DNA from: Strongyloides papillosus
Lineage: Eukaryota; Nematoda; Chromadorea; Rhabditida; Strongyloididae
Reading direction: 5' to 3'
Length of the DNA stretch: 64,000 nucleotides
NCBI GenBank assembly: GCA_005656395.1
Contig: SRSI01000031.1
Span: 1 to 64,000, forward strand
Under the pieces are notes generated by a model. That model was not told the origin of the DNA and made no database searches. It saw only the letters and a program-made list of their open reading frames with translations. The position numbers and the translations under genes are program-made. Position 1 is the stretch's first letter. Each line of letters begins with the position of its first letter. Of this stretch, positions 10,184 to 22,812 are shown one piece after another.

Positions 10184-13100
10184 GATTTTATTATTTATAT
10201 CAACAAAAATTTCACTTCAATCAAAACTATTTTTTAATACTTTTAAATCATCTACTAATTCCATTTTTCTAATATTTAAGTAACTATGTGTATATATGGA
10301 AAAAAATATATTAATCTTTGCCATTATTTATTATATCTTTTTTTAAAGTGACTTTAATACCTACAGTAATTTTGTAATGAAATTATTTTGTTATTTTTTT
10401 AATAACGGAAAATTAAAGATTTCTATGGTTGTTTATAAAATCTACGGAAGTGAAATTTTATTTCATCTTTTTAGTAACGTTGAAAATTACTAATAAATAA
10501 ACTTATTAAATATGTTTTAAACTTCAATATCAGAAAACGAAGTTATTAATAACAATTCTAAGAAATTATGATAAAATTGTAAAAAAAAGTGCACTAAACA
10601 AGACATAAAAAATTTTAACTCTATTATTAATTATTTTATTTAGTAAGAGTAAAAAAAGTTACAATAATTAATTTAGGTCAAAAATATTAGGATATATAAT
10701 TTATTCACTTTAAATTTTATTAAACAAAAAAGTTACACTATAACACATGTATAATGTGTAGGAGGATTATAAAAAGCCAAAGTTCAGTAGTAATCAAATA
10801 TGAAAAAGATTAGTTGAAAAATCTTGAAATAAGTAAATATTAATAATTTTTTGTTTAAAAATTTGTAAGTATTGAAACCAAGGATTTTTAATGAAAATTT
10901 TAATACATCTTAACAATAGGAAATGTCAGAATGGTTTGATGTTTATATCATTTGTTTGAAATATATACTTTATAGTGATACGTTTCTTTATAAATGTCAA
11001 TGATATACTACTTATCAATATAGAAATAACATTCGATGTTTAAAAGAAATTTAAATTTTAAACAGGGAACTACAAATATATATAAGTTCAAGTAATAATT
11101 GGCATACTTCTAGATAGGAAGTTATAGAGTATCCTTAAAAAAATAATTGGCCAAATTTATTTTTTTAATCAAGTTTCAAATACTAATAAACTTAAATTGT
11201 GAATAGTAGTTATGAAATTTTTCACTATATCATATGTTTGTTAATGAAAAAGTTTATAACTCTCTTTTAACATTAATATTTTACCAAAAAATGATTAACA
11301 ATTTTATGCATGATTTTCACATGGTTATTAAATAGTGCGTAATCGTTAATATATTATAATTAATACAAATTTCAATCACTTAAAATTCACAAAAGTATAA
11401 CACCATAAATTATAAATTGAATTTTAAAAAACTTTTGACAATCTATCACCTAAAGTCAAATATTATTTCTGGAGGAGATATAGAACATTTTTTTTAACAA
11501 AAAAAGTTTATATAAATTTAATTTTTAAAAATTTTTATTTTCCTTCTAAAATTTCACTTATACTTTATCAATATATTAACAAGAAAAAAGTACTATGTAA
11601 ATAAGCTTTTTTTGTTGAAGATTAAATTTGTGCTTGTACTTTTAATGTTTGCGTTAAGAAAATGATAAAAAAAAATAGTATAACTTTAGACTTAAAAGAA
11701 TGTCAAATCTCATTTTCACATATTAACGAAAAAAAAAGGAAAAATACTTTTTGATGATGATTATATGGTACGTTATCTATGTAAAAAAACATTGAATTGG
11801 AAATCAAACATTTTTCTGTTAAAAATCCAAATTAATTGAGGTCCAAAAATGAATGTTGCGATAGCAAAAAAGGGCACATGATCAAAAGTAAGCTATTTAC
11901 TTAGGGAATCATCTGATTTTAGGCAAATGTTTTCCTACTTTTAAAAAATTCTTTTTTTTTATTTAAATGAATTTTTAATTAAAAATTTTTATGGCTTCAT
12001 TAAAGATCAAAAATCGTGAAATATCCTTTAAATATTGCAAAAAAACACGTGTGGCTAGCACTTTCTAATGAATTTTTATGTTTTTTTTTTAATTTTGAAG
12101 TTTTTCAAATGTGTAAAGAAATAAAAATTAAACAAATTTTTAGTTTTATAATTTGTAACAAATTATCCTCTTTCTCTATTATACTTTTTGACCCATCTTA
12201 TAATTTACTTTAAGGTAGCATTTATTATCCCTTTATCTTGTTCATTTTAAAGTAATACTTTAAAATATTATTATACTGATATTTAATTATGTTTAAAATC
12301 AATTTTAAATCAACTTTGATATGCCAAACTCTTCGCACACCTGTCATTTTTTAAACTTTTATTTAAATCAAACAATTTTTAACTAAAATAGTAAAGTCTT
12401 AAAAATTTTATTTTAGTTTAATATACATTTCAGACGTTTTTATTTAATTTATATCAAATTTGTATTTGAATAACTTGACTAACAAAGCAAAATACACCTG
12501 TTCTTATTTTGTTTTACTTTTTTATTAATATAATAACTACTTATCACTACTATAAGTAAGTAAGATATGTACATAGATGTCAATATGATACCCAGTTACG
12601 ACTATGAACAGAGATGATTTTACTATAAAATAAAATAAAAAGTTTCGATCGTAAGAGATGTCTTCTTATATTTTGCGCACAAGTTTGCTAAGAGTATATT
12701 TTGTATTATGCTTGGAGTTATAGGTTAAAGACATATTTTTGGTGTTCTATCTTAAATTTATAACTGTATTATGGGAATATTTCTTTATTTTTAAAATTAT
12801 TTTGTGTGAAGGAAAATATTCAGCATTGATAGATATAAATATTTTTCAATACGACGTATTTTTTAATAATTTTTTCTCAATAACATAATGAAACTTGACG
12901 TATTGAAAGTTTAAAAAGATTTATTTTTATTCTTTTGTTGATAGTCTGTTAAAACATCTCCTTATAAAAACATTATGTAGAGAAAAAAATTTAGTATAAC
13001 TTATATTTTTGCTATACGATCTTTTTTATATTTATCTATAACTTCATGGTTATTAGAGATAAGATTGTTATCGAAAACTAAACTTTAAACTACAAAATAC

Positions 13101-13674
13101 TTAACTTTCTACAAAGTTCATTCATGCATTAAAAAATTACGTTAAATAGTTTAAAAATATCGTTTTTTATTTTAACTAAAGCATTTATAAAAAATATATC
13201 ATATTATCTTTTAAAAAAGCCAACAAAGTCTGTTGTGATGTTTAGGAATGCATATATAAAATATTTGCACAACAGTAAATTTTGTTTAACTTAAACCCCA
13301 AAATATTGACATATAAAATAATTAAAATCCACTGTAAAATTTCTTTTTTCTATTTCTTATTTAAAAAATATATATTTATTTACTAAAGTAATTAAATTCA
13401 AATGTTTCTCTATATTTTTTATTAATAATATTTTTAGTGCATTCGACCAAAACGCTACGCATTTGATTTGTATAATTCTCACAATAAAAAATAATTTATA
13501 TATAGTGTAGTGCAAATAGATTTTGATGGTTTATTAAACTTTTTTTTCAAAACTTTTATAGAAATGTTTTAAAAGATTTTCTGAATTTTATGTAAAAAGA
13601 TTCTGATAAGTAGTTTACATAAAAGAGTGTGAAGTAAAAGTAGGAAGTAATATGACTACTTATGAAAATTAGGG
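10184..13674. other. AT-rich intergenic region
   Basis: About 3.5 kb in which only short random open frames are seen (for example one near 12016-12213 without an ATG). AATAAA-like motifs soon after the receptor stop (near 10491) may serve its 3' end. Nothing else is recognised. Confidence 0.5.
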
Positions 13675-14409
13675 CTATAAAAACACACTACTCTAGTATA
13701 AAATTACCAATCAAAAAAAACTCTCTCTAAAAGTGTATTTTTTTATCACTATAAAAAAAGCTTTATTTTCTTTCCTATTTAAACTAGAACTACTCTTCTT
13801 AACTTAATAAAAGAATATTTATTTTTTTATTTATATATTTACACAATTATTCATCAAGATATTTTAGTGTTCTTTTTTGTCGTTACTTTTTTTTTCCAAT
13901 TTTACCAACTCTTGCTATAGTGTTAGTCTCTCTATTTTCGCTCATCACCACTAGAAACAACATATATACATTGATTGTTTAAAACGTATGTGTGTGTATC
14001 GTTACTTTTTATTTTTATTAGTCTATATTCCAGCCTCTGCCAACAAAATTATTTTTCCACTTTTGCACGTTTTCAAGAGGCTTTTGGAGAATTTTTATCT
14101 TTCTTCTCATTTAATAACCTTATCTTGTATTTTTAGGCTTTTAAAATTGTTACGTTCATTTTAAGATTATTCTTTTTTCTGTCATCAGTCGTCTCCTTGG
14201 TAATGCACTACCTTTTACAATGTTTTTTTCTAAGATAATCATACTTTTTTTCTTATTACTTTACTAAATTTATTAAAGAAGAAGATCATTTTTTGTTTTA
14301 TATAATCAAGATGATTTTAAACTTATCGTCATTACTTACCAAAAATATTTTACTTTTTCAAATTTACTTTTTTTAAGATTTTGTGAACATTCTAAAATTA
14401 GTAACCAAG
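13675..14409 (+). promoter_or_regulatory. Candidate promoter and pyrimidine-rich leader of phosphoglycerate kinase
   Basis: A TATA box in a good context (gggctataaaaacac, TATAAAAA at 13675-13682) lies about 730 bp before the kinase ATG. From about 13730 to 14380 the + strand is strikingly T/C-rich and ends in tttttttaag about 35 bp before the ATG, which could be a trans-splice or leader-intron acceptor. This fits a strong promoter with a long or spliced leader; transcript data would be needed to confirm it. Confidence 0.4.
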
Positions 14410-15714
14410 ATGTCTTCTACTTCTCTTAAAAAGAAATCAATTGATCAAATCAACGTTGCTGGTAAGCGCGTCTTGATGCGTGTTGATTTCAATGTTCCAT
14501 TGAAGGATGGTCAAATTACTAACAATCAAAGAATTGTTGCTGCTTTACCAACTATTAAGTATGCCTTAGAAAAAGGAGCTAAATCTGTCGTATTGATGTC
14601 ACATCTTGGTAGACCTGATGGCAGAAAACAACCACAATTTACCTTGAAACCTGTTGCACCAGTCTTGGAACAACTTCTAGGAAAGAAAGTTATCTTCCTT
14701 GATGATTGTGTTGGTGAGGAGGTTGAAAAGGTTACCTCAAACCCAGAGGATGGTTCAGTTATTTTGTTGGAAAATTTACGTTTTTATCCTGAAGAAGAGG
14801 GTAAGGGTGTCAATGAAGCTGGGGAGAAAATCAAAGCATCACCAGAGAGTGTTGAGAAGTTCAGAGCAAGTTTATCTAAACATGGTGATGTCTATGTTAA
14901 TGATGCATTTGGAACTGCTCATAGAGCACACAGGTTAGATTATACTTCATATCTCCTTCGATAGTTATTTTTTTATTTTAGTTCAATGGTAGGAGTAAAC
15001 TTAGAACCAAAGGTCTCTGGATTTTTATTGAAAAAGGAATTAGACTACTTTGCAAAAGCACTCGAATCTCCTGTCCGTCCATTCTTAGCTATCCTTGGAG
15101 GAGCTAAAGTTGCTGATAAAATCCAACTTATCAAAAATTTACTTGATGTTGTTGATGAAATGGTTATCGGTGGTGGTATGGCTTTTACATTTCTTAAAGT
15201 CCTTCATAATGTATCAATTGGAGATTCTCTCTATGATGAGGAGGGAGCCAAAATTGTCCATGAAATTATGGATAAAGCTAAACAAAAGAATGTTATGATT
15301 CACCTTCCAACTGATTTTGTTGTAGGTAACAAGTTCTCTGAAAATGCCACTTTTGGAACAGCTGACATAAAAACAGGTATCAAAGATGGATGGATGGGAT
15401 TAGATATTGGCCCAAAGACTTGTGAAACATTCAATGCAGCTGTTGCAATGTCAAAAACAATCATTTGGAATGGACCACCAGGTGTCTTTGAATTTGAGAA
15501 AGCTTCCAAAGGTACTGAATCAATGATGAAGGCTGTCGTCCAGGCTACAAAAGACGGTGCCACAACAATCATTGGTGGTGGTGATACAGCCACATGCTGT
15601 AAAAAATTCAAAACAATGGATAAGGTTAGTCATGTATCAACTGGTGGTGGTGCTAGTTTGGAACTTCTTGAAGGTAAAATTCTTCCAGGTGTTGCAGCTC
15701 TTACCAATAATTAG
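14410..15714 (+). CDS. pgk-1: Phosphoglycerate kinase
   Basis: A cytosolic glycolytic enzyme that transfers phosphate from 1,3-bisphosphoglycerate to ADP. Two exons (14410-14933 and 14982-15714, with a 48-bp intron) encode 418 residues, the normal length. The N-domain substrate-binding residues are all present: DFNVP (Asp26, Asn28), Arg41, SHLGRP (64-69) and [12 protein letters not shown], whose last Ser spans the intron. The C-domain has the hinge GGAKVADK, the nucleotide motifs NGPPGVFE and GGGDTATCC, and the ending [14 protein letters not shown]. Translation from the ATG at 14410 is preferred to the in-frame upstream extension because it gives the family N-terminus. Codons are more GC-rich than in neighbouring genes, as expected for high expression. 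AATAAA at 15776-15781 is a likely polyadenylation signal. Confidence 0.97.
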
Positions 15715-16861
15715 TAAAAATGACTTCCATCTTATGTGTTTTTTAATTTTTTATAGTATTACTAAATATAAGTTTAATAAAAAAAAGTTTTTTGTATTTC
15801 CTTCCGTCTTTTTATCTCTCATCACACGTTACGAATATGGCATATATTAACACTGGTAATGTAACTGGTAATATGAATGTCTAAAATATGTAAGAGTATG
15901 GATAAATTTTCCATTGGAAAGTAAAATCATCGTATAGATGTAAAAATCGTTAAAACAATATGTCAAGTTACCATTGAAACATAACTATACGAAAAAGAAA
16001 TATATTTTATATATAAATTTTTAATACATCTTTTTTGACAGATTGTCTTTGTAATTTAATTACTCCATATACAAGACATTCTGATAAGATTTATAATATT
16101 AATTGTGTGTTATTTTACGACATTCATTATAATGTATAATAAGAACTTCATATCAAGTCATACCACCACATATAAATTGATATAATTTCAAAATTATTTT
16201 CATTATTGTCTAACTTCCACTACTACTTTCCCTCTGTATTTTTTCTTTAAAAAATACTAGTATATATTAGCACAATACTTCTTAATTGATATCAAAAATA
16301 CATATTTTATAGTGATAAAGAGTATTTTAAAATAGATACTAAAAAGCAATAACTTAAATTTGATAGATCACCATTAACTTTCTATTGGTCTTCATTGGAA
16401 TGTTTTTCAAAATATAATATATTTATTTTGGAATAAAGTTATTTAAATGAGTAATTGTTTATTCAAATTTAAATTTTACATTGGTACTTTTTTTTGTAAA
16501 TTACTTTAAAACTAATTAATTGATATTTCTAATTTTGTAATCTCATTCACCTATTCGTTTTTTAAAATTTCTGTAACAATAAAGCTAATAAAACACTTTT
16601 TTAATGTAACAATTTTTCTAGAAGATATATTTTTTGCAAAAAATTTATATAAATAGATTTTGATGTATTTTAATTTTATTCAATATTTTGAGTAAATTAT
16701 TTTTATAGGTATTTAATGCCTCCAGGAATACAAACTCGGACATACAACTCTATTAACATTCCTGGAATCCCTTCTTACTCTACACCCACTACACATTAAA
16801 TATATTTTTCCTATTTTGAATTATATTCTTAAATATATATAAGCAGTTTTATCATACAATA
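15715..16861. other. Intergenic region between PGK and the mitochondrial carrier
   Basis: Holds the PGK 3' end with AATAAA at 15776-15781 and otherwise AT-rich spacer. No gene is recognised. The stretch around 16700-16795 is somewhat richer in C and may belong to the carrier promoter. Confidence 0.45.
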
Positions 16862-18584
16862 ATGGCTAATAAACCAAAGAAAGAGGAACCTAAATTCGAT
16901 AACTATTCTAAAGTATATGCAGATTACCTTAGTTCAAATGATCCAAGAAGTCATTATGCAAGTAAATCTGGTTTCATACTTAATGATTTCTCTATGTTAG
17001 ATGATCTATCAGCAAAATCAGTTTACCTAATGTTTCGGAGCCATCCAAAATTATCAAATGCAAGCCTTATTCAAATTTCTGATGCTAGGAAAAAAAGTTT
17101 GAGGGAGTTATATGATTTACTTGATATGGATAATGATGGAAAGCTAGACTATGATGATTTAGCGAAAGCTTTAACATCAAAAATACCTCATGTACCCTCT
17201 CAATTTGCACCGGTATGATTAAATATTTTTAAATATAATTTTTTATGAAAAAACTTACCAATTTTATATTTTAGGCCTTATGGGACAGGATAACTGATGG
17301 AACAAATGATCGTGATAACGTTGATTTTAACGATTTTTCATTATACATAGTTGAACATGAAAATAAATTAGAGGAAGTTTTTAATGAACTAGATAAAAAT
17401 AAAGATGGATTAATTGATGTAGAGGAAATTAAAGAATTTTTCAAGACATCTGGTGTTAGTATAAACGATGATAATATAAACAAAATTATTAATTTAATGT
17501 CAAAATCCTGTAAAAGATGCTATTAGTAAAAAGGATTTTATCAATTTTATGACTCTATATCCATGTAGCGAAAAAAAAGATATAATAAATTTATTTAAAC
17601 ATAACCTTATAATAGATATTGGTGAAGATGGTATAATACCGGAGGACTTTAGTGAAAGTGAAATAAAAAGTGGTGTTTGGTGGAGGCATCTTGTGGCTGG
17701 TGGAGTTGCTGGATGTTTCAGTAGGACATCAACAGCTCCACTAGATAGGCTGAAAGTATTTATGCAAGTCCATGCAACAAGACAAAATAAAATTAACCTA
17801 AGCACTGCTTTAAAATTACTATATAATGAGGGTGGTTTTCTTGGGTTATGGAGAGGTAATGGCATAAATGTAGCAAAAATAGCACCAGAGTCAGCAATTA
17901 AATTTATGGTATATGAACAAATGAAAAAGTTTATTCAAAAAATAAAGGGTCATGATGAGTTAACAATATATGAAAGATTCGCGGCAGGTTCAACAGCAGG
18001 AGCTGTCTCACAAACAATAATTTACCCTATGGAAGTTTTGAAAACTAGGCTAGCATTAAGAAGAACGGGTCAATTAGAAAATGGTTTAGTCAATTTTGCA
18101 GTTCAAATGTGTAAAACAGAAGGGTTAAGAGTTTTCTACAAAGGATATATACCTAATTTAATTGGTATTATTCCATATGCTGGTATTGATTTAGCTGTTT
18201 ATGAAACATTAAAGAGGTTTTATTTAAAGAAATTTTCCAATGCCAACAATGAACCTGGTGTTTTTGCTTTATTAGCTTGTGGTACATGTAGTAGTACATG
18301 TGGACAACTGGCTAGTTACCCTTTAGCACTAGTTAGGACACGCCTTCAAGCTAGAAGTAAGTTTATTTTTTAATTAAAAATTTTTATTTACTTTTTCAGA
18401 GGTAACTGATACAGAGCATCCACAGACAATGTCTGGACAATTTCGACATATACTAAAAAATGAAGGTTTCACTGGACTGTACCGTGGTATAACACCAAAT
18501 TTTATGAAAGTCATTCCAGCAGTTAGTATAAGTTATGTTGTTTATGAAAATGTACGAAAACACCTAGGTGCTAAAATGTCATGA
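16862..18584 (+). CDS. EF-hand ATP-Mg/Pi mitochondrial carrier (SCaMC/SLC25A23-25 type), one frame break
   Basis: An inner-mitochondrial-membrane carrier that exchanges ATP-Mg for phosphate under calcium control; about 538 residues. Exons are 16862-17212, 17275-18356 and 18400-18584. The N-terminal half has EF-hands, clearest at [12 protein letters not shown] (88-99) and [12 protein letters not shown] (157-168). The C-terminal half has three carrier repeats with signatures PLDRLK, PMEVLK and PLALVR, plus [13 protein letters not shown] and [18 protein letters not shown]. Around 17501-17515 the frame must change by one: the upstream frame reads into TAG at 17524-17526, while the downstream frame resumes at GATGCTATTAGT. 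One extra A in the run at 17502-17505 would explain it. Alternatively, removal of 17453-17516 as a 64-nt GT-AG intron also restores frame, but it would delete residues that align with the family. One-base error is favoured. Confidence 0.88.
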
Positions 18585-19047
18585 TTTTTAATCTTATAAT
18601 ATTAAAATTAAAAAAAATTAATAGTAAAATATAGTTATAAGAAAAAAATTTATTTATCTTACCGGTCGAGTAAAACACTAAAAAGCATATATTTTTTTTT
18701 ATCAAAACCAATCAATATATAATTTAAAATGTAAAAGAAAATATAGATAATTTTGAAGATATTTGTATATTTTATAAGAAATTAATAAATTTTAAACATA
18801 TTATTTGATTTAAATAGTTTTTTTTCAAATATCTATTCTTAAATAATTTGTAGTGAGTGGAGAGGCCATGTGATTTTTTGACACATATATTATATTTGTT
18901 GAAGAGTATTTTTTTTTGCGAGAAAGCTTATAAAAGTTTATTTAATATATTTATATAAAATAATTATTGTTATATAAATCGAAATTTTAGAGAGAGATAT
19001 AGTTAGACAGGAGGTATTTTGAGAGTATAATACAACAAATTTTTAGT
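18585..19047. other. Convergent intergenic region
   Basis: Short AT-rich spacer between the 3' ends of the carrier (+) and the FAM162-like gene (-). No gene is seen. Confidence 0.5.
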
Positions 19048-19568
19048 TTAAATAATTCTACTTAAATGGTATAAATTTGTTTTGTTATTATTTGATCCAT
19101 TAGCCATATCAAATTCCATTGTATAGAGGAATGTTACGATGATAAGGCAAAAACCTATACCAACAAGTGATCGAGATTCATGATTTAATTCTTGGATTGT
19201 TCTTCCAGAGACGAATTCTGGGATGTCAGCTCTATTTTTATACATTCTAGTCAATAAAAATAAAGCTTTTTGAAAATCTGTTGGTCTAATGACTTCACGG
19301 GAAGTTGTACTCGTAGTATGTAATGTTTTAGATTGTAAATTATTATGATTAGATGTTTTCATGAATGATGAATTGTCACATATTTTATTTTTCTTAAAAA
19401 ACAAAAATATCATTATGGATACATTAAAATAATATAACTTACTGGATGATCAGTATCTTTGTTACATCCAGATAATGAATTAATTCCTGCACTACTACAT
19501 CTTGACATAATATTTTTAACACTTTTAGGATAAATATTTCTTGTTACAGAAATTATAGGTCTATGCAT
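19048..19568 (-). CDS. FAM162/UPF0389-like mitochondrial membrane protein
   Basis: A 156-residue protein in two exons (19568-19443 and 19392-19048 on the minus strand; 50-bp GT-AG intron; phase 0). The N-terminus is basic, rich in Ser/Arg and lacks acids (MHRPIISVTRNIYPKSVK), typical of a mitochondrial targeting sequence. The core RPTDFQKA (about 78-85), followed by IPEFVSG and a single membrane segment (about 118-134, LVGIGFCLIIVTFLYTM), matches the conserved layout of the FAM162A/B (HGTD-P) family: PTD motif, basic stretch, IP..V and one membrane helix. Animal FAM162A is tied to hypoxia-induced mitochondrial apoptosis; the role in nematodes is not established. The start chosen is the first ATG of the open first exon; an internal ATG 20 codons later is possible. 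Confidence 0.65.
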
Positions 19569-22500
19569 GTTGATTAAATTAATAATTATGAAAGATGAAA
19601 TGTGTCTGTAAAATGAATATATTTAAGCTTTTCTTTATATACCCACAAATGACAATGAAATATACATTTAGATCACCGTAATATTTATAGACTTGAAAAA
19701 CATGTTTTCAAAATTGGGCTTCCCCCTACCTCCTAGTATATATTAATCATCCTACAATATAATTACTTTAGTATTAAAAGAAAGAGGAATGACTTAATTT
19801 GATATTTGGTAAATATGGCGAAAGAAAATGATATAGGGTGCATGGTTGTGTTTAACCTTTGCCCATTCATCAAAGATCAACGAAAATTATTATTTCATAT
19901 TTATATATGTATATATTTGATAATAAGGAAAAAAGTTCTTACGTACATGGTATAAACTAATTAAAAAGGTTATAACTTAAATTATTCATCTTGGCAAACC
20001 TACTTTTTTTGTATATTTTCAGTCACATGTTATTTACAATTAACTTTATTTCAGACAATTAATGATAACCCTATGATTGTAGACATAATTTATGTTGTTT
20101 ATAAGTTATGATATAATTAAGAATATCTTATCAAGATAAGGACTTTTTTAAAAGATTTGCATTGAAAAATGATAATTGACACAAAACTTCTATCTTTTTA
20201 AAAATATATATTTCAAGGTCTTAGTTTATTACTTTAAAAATTACTATCTTCTTAAACTAAATTTCTTTAAATTTTTAATTAATATTTTATTTTAACTTTA
20301 TTAAAGCATTTTTACCGTATAAAGAAATAATGATATCCCTTATAGTCTACCCAAATTACCATGAAATCAAACAAAAAGTGTTTTCTAGAAAATTTTCCAT
20401 ATTCTTACATATAATACAAGTATAAAATTAATTGATGTATGGGTGTTTGGTGAACTTCCAGTTCATGTTATAATATACATGCTGTTTTCACATGATTGTA
20501 TAAATATCAAATGACGTGAATATTTGAGCAATTTTCAGGTGCTTTCACTAATAATAAAATTAAAAACTTATTTACAAATAAAGAAATAAAAGTTTCAAAA
20601 TTATTAATATTATTTTAAGCAATAAACTGTATTTTTTCAATGAAATAAATCAAAGATTTGGTATTATTTATGTTTATTTTTAGAATTAACAACACTTAAT
20701 TTTGATTTCCGTAAATTTTGAAATTATATTGAAATATTTCGAAATATAAAGTGGTATTAGATCGCCGGAAATGAATTTATCTTAAAATTAAGTTGCTAAA
20801 TATAACCATTGAGGGAAGTTGTTTTATCAATGTTATTCCGTCCGAATCTTATATGTAAATGTTGTTATACATTTTTTTTATGATTGAGATAAAAACAAAT
20901 GTAAAAAAGCTATTTTTATTTAAAAAGTTATACTAATATATATTAATGTCAAATATAAATTATTGTAGTTCCTGTAATTATTTAACCAAGTTTCCACTTA
21001 CAAATTACGTTAAAATCACCTATAATAAGAATAAATATTTATATTGTTTTCTTGGAACAATTCCATGTGTTGCGCAAGAATGTTGTTGATATAATTCACT
21101 CAATTTCTGGTTTTACGTAAAAGAAACTAGTACTTTGTGATATATCAAAACATTATTGTCATTCTTCAAAAAATGAAGCAAAATATATAAAAAAATTCTT
21201 CATAAAATGTGATCATACAAATAAAGTGCAACTTCTTATGTTACAAACAAGAGTAAAGAAATTATAATTTTTTTCAACCAAGAGAAGGACAAAAGCCTTT
21301 TTACTCAAACTTTTATAAAAATTAGGATAAAACAATTTTTTAAAAAGTTCTTTGACGTGCGAATTAAGATTTAAAAGTAAATGTAAAAAAAATGTTAAAA
21401 AAATTATGGAAAAAAAGTATGATACAATATCACGTGTATTAGATAACAAAACAACAAGTTATTAACATATTTTTTTTGTATTTTCCAACTTTAATTTTTA
21501 CAAATATTACGATTAATACTGTTGTAGTAAAGAGTTGCAAAATATTCATCTTTGCAAAATGTTAAATTATTTCATTGCAATTTTAAATCAAATTATCATT
21601 ATTTTACTATTTGTTTTTTTTATCTTTAATAGATGTAAATATGGTTGTTTTGAAATAAACTTAAAGTACAAGGGTTAAAATGTAGAATTTTTTTACCATA
21701 TGATGGTTTTTTTACCTTCCATAAGAGAAAAATATTATATTAGCGCCATTTTTTATCAACCGATAATTGTAATGATAAAAGAACATTTAAACAAATATAA
21801 ATCATCTTTAACTTTAAAGTACAAATTAAAGTTAAAAATTATTTTATTTGTAATAATTTCTTCAAAATTAAAACATGTATAATTATGGTATATGTTGTAT
21901 AAGTATATATTATAATAAAACAACTATTTTGCGTAACTTTTATGTGTTGTAATATCATGTCTATACAATTAATAAGAGACGAAAAAATGTTATATACGCT
22001 GTTGTCATTTCAAGATATTTGGATAAATATTTTAATAATTTAATCAGAAACTTCGCCAAATTTTCATCAAGGACAATATTTGTAAAATGATTGAATTTAT
22101 AAAAATGTACGGAGAGTAAACGTGTATGACAGAACATATCTCAAAGAACAAAAAATATAATCTTAATGTCTCATTATATTTTTAAAAACAAAAGGTAAAT
22201 AATAGAATAACAAGCAATATTTTTATTTATCAAAAATTACTTCCAATTATTTATTACCTCAAAAACCAAAACTCTTTGATCAATTACATACTAGAAATTG
22301 TTTTTAAAAGAAATTTCTATTTTTCTGTTAATTTAACAACAACAATCATTTGATCTACTTCAAAATTTGATATCATGATGTACTGATATTTCAAAAAAGG
22401 CATCACTAATTAATAGATAATGTTGTGTTACTTTCTTATGTTGAAGATGTACATGTGAAGATAACGTGCTTTTTTATAGTTTGCATTAGGAAAGAAAAGA

Positions 22501-22780
22501 TTCGTTAAAAAATAATCATATGAAGTTTTAATTAAGGGGGATATTTTAATTTTATGATAAAAAAGATTAAAAAAAATTATTAATATTATTTTTGTATGGT
22601 GATTATTTTGTGATTAAAAATCAAAGATGTAAAATAGAAGAATTATGTTATTGTTTAATTTAAATATTTCAATTTGACACATTAAAAACAAATATTTAAA
22701 AAATATTTTGAATATACATTGTTTATGTAAAAAGAATTTTGTAGCAATTTAAATATTCTTACATGACAATTATACATTAA
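19569..22780. other. AT-rich intergenic region
   Basis: A 3.2-kb spacer between two divergently transcribed genes. Only short, random-composition frames occur (for example 21213-21449 and 21700-21882). No RNA gene is recognised. Confidence 0.5.
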
Positions 22781-22787
22781 TTCGGTT

Positions 22788-22807
22788 GGTAAATAATAAT
22801 ATTTACC
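22788..22807 (+). promoter_or_regulatory. Small hairpin just before the TMCO4-like start codon
   Basis: GGTAAAT (22788-22794) and ATTTACC (22801-22807) form a perfect 7-bp stem with a 6-base loop, extended by TTCGG/CCGAA across a small bulge. It ends five bases before the ATG at 22813. It could affect leader structure; it may also be chance in AT-rich DNA. Confidence 0.25.
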
Positions 22808-22812
22808 GAATA

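Noticed and set aside
14934..14981. Early stop in phosphoglycerate kinase after TAHRAH
   Set aside because: A 48-bp GT-AG intron splits the Ser codon; the joined protein matches the family.
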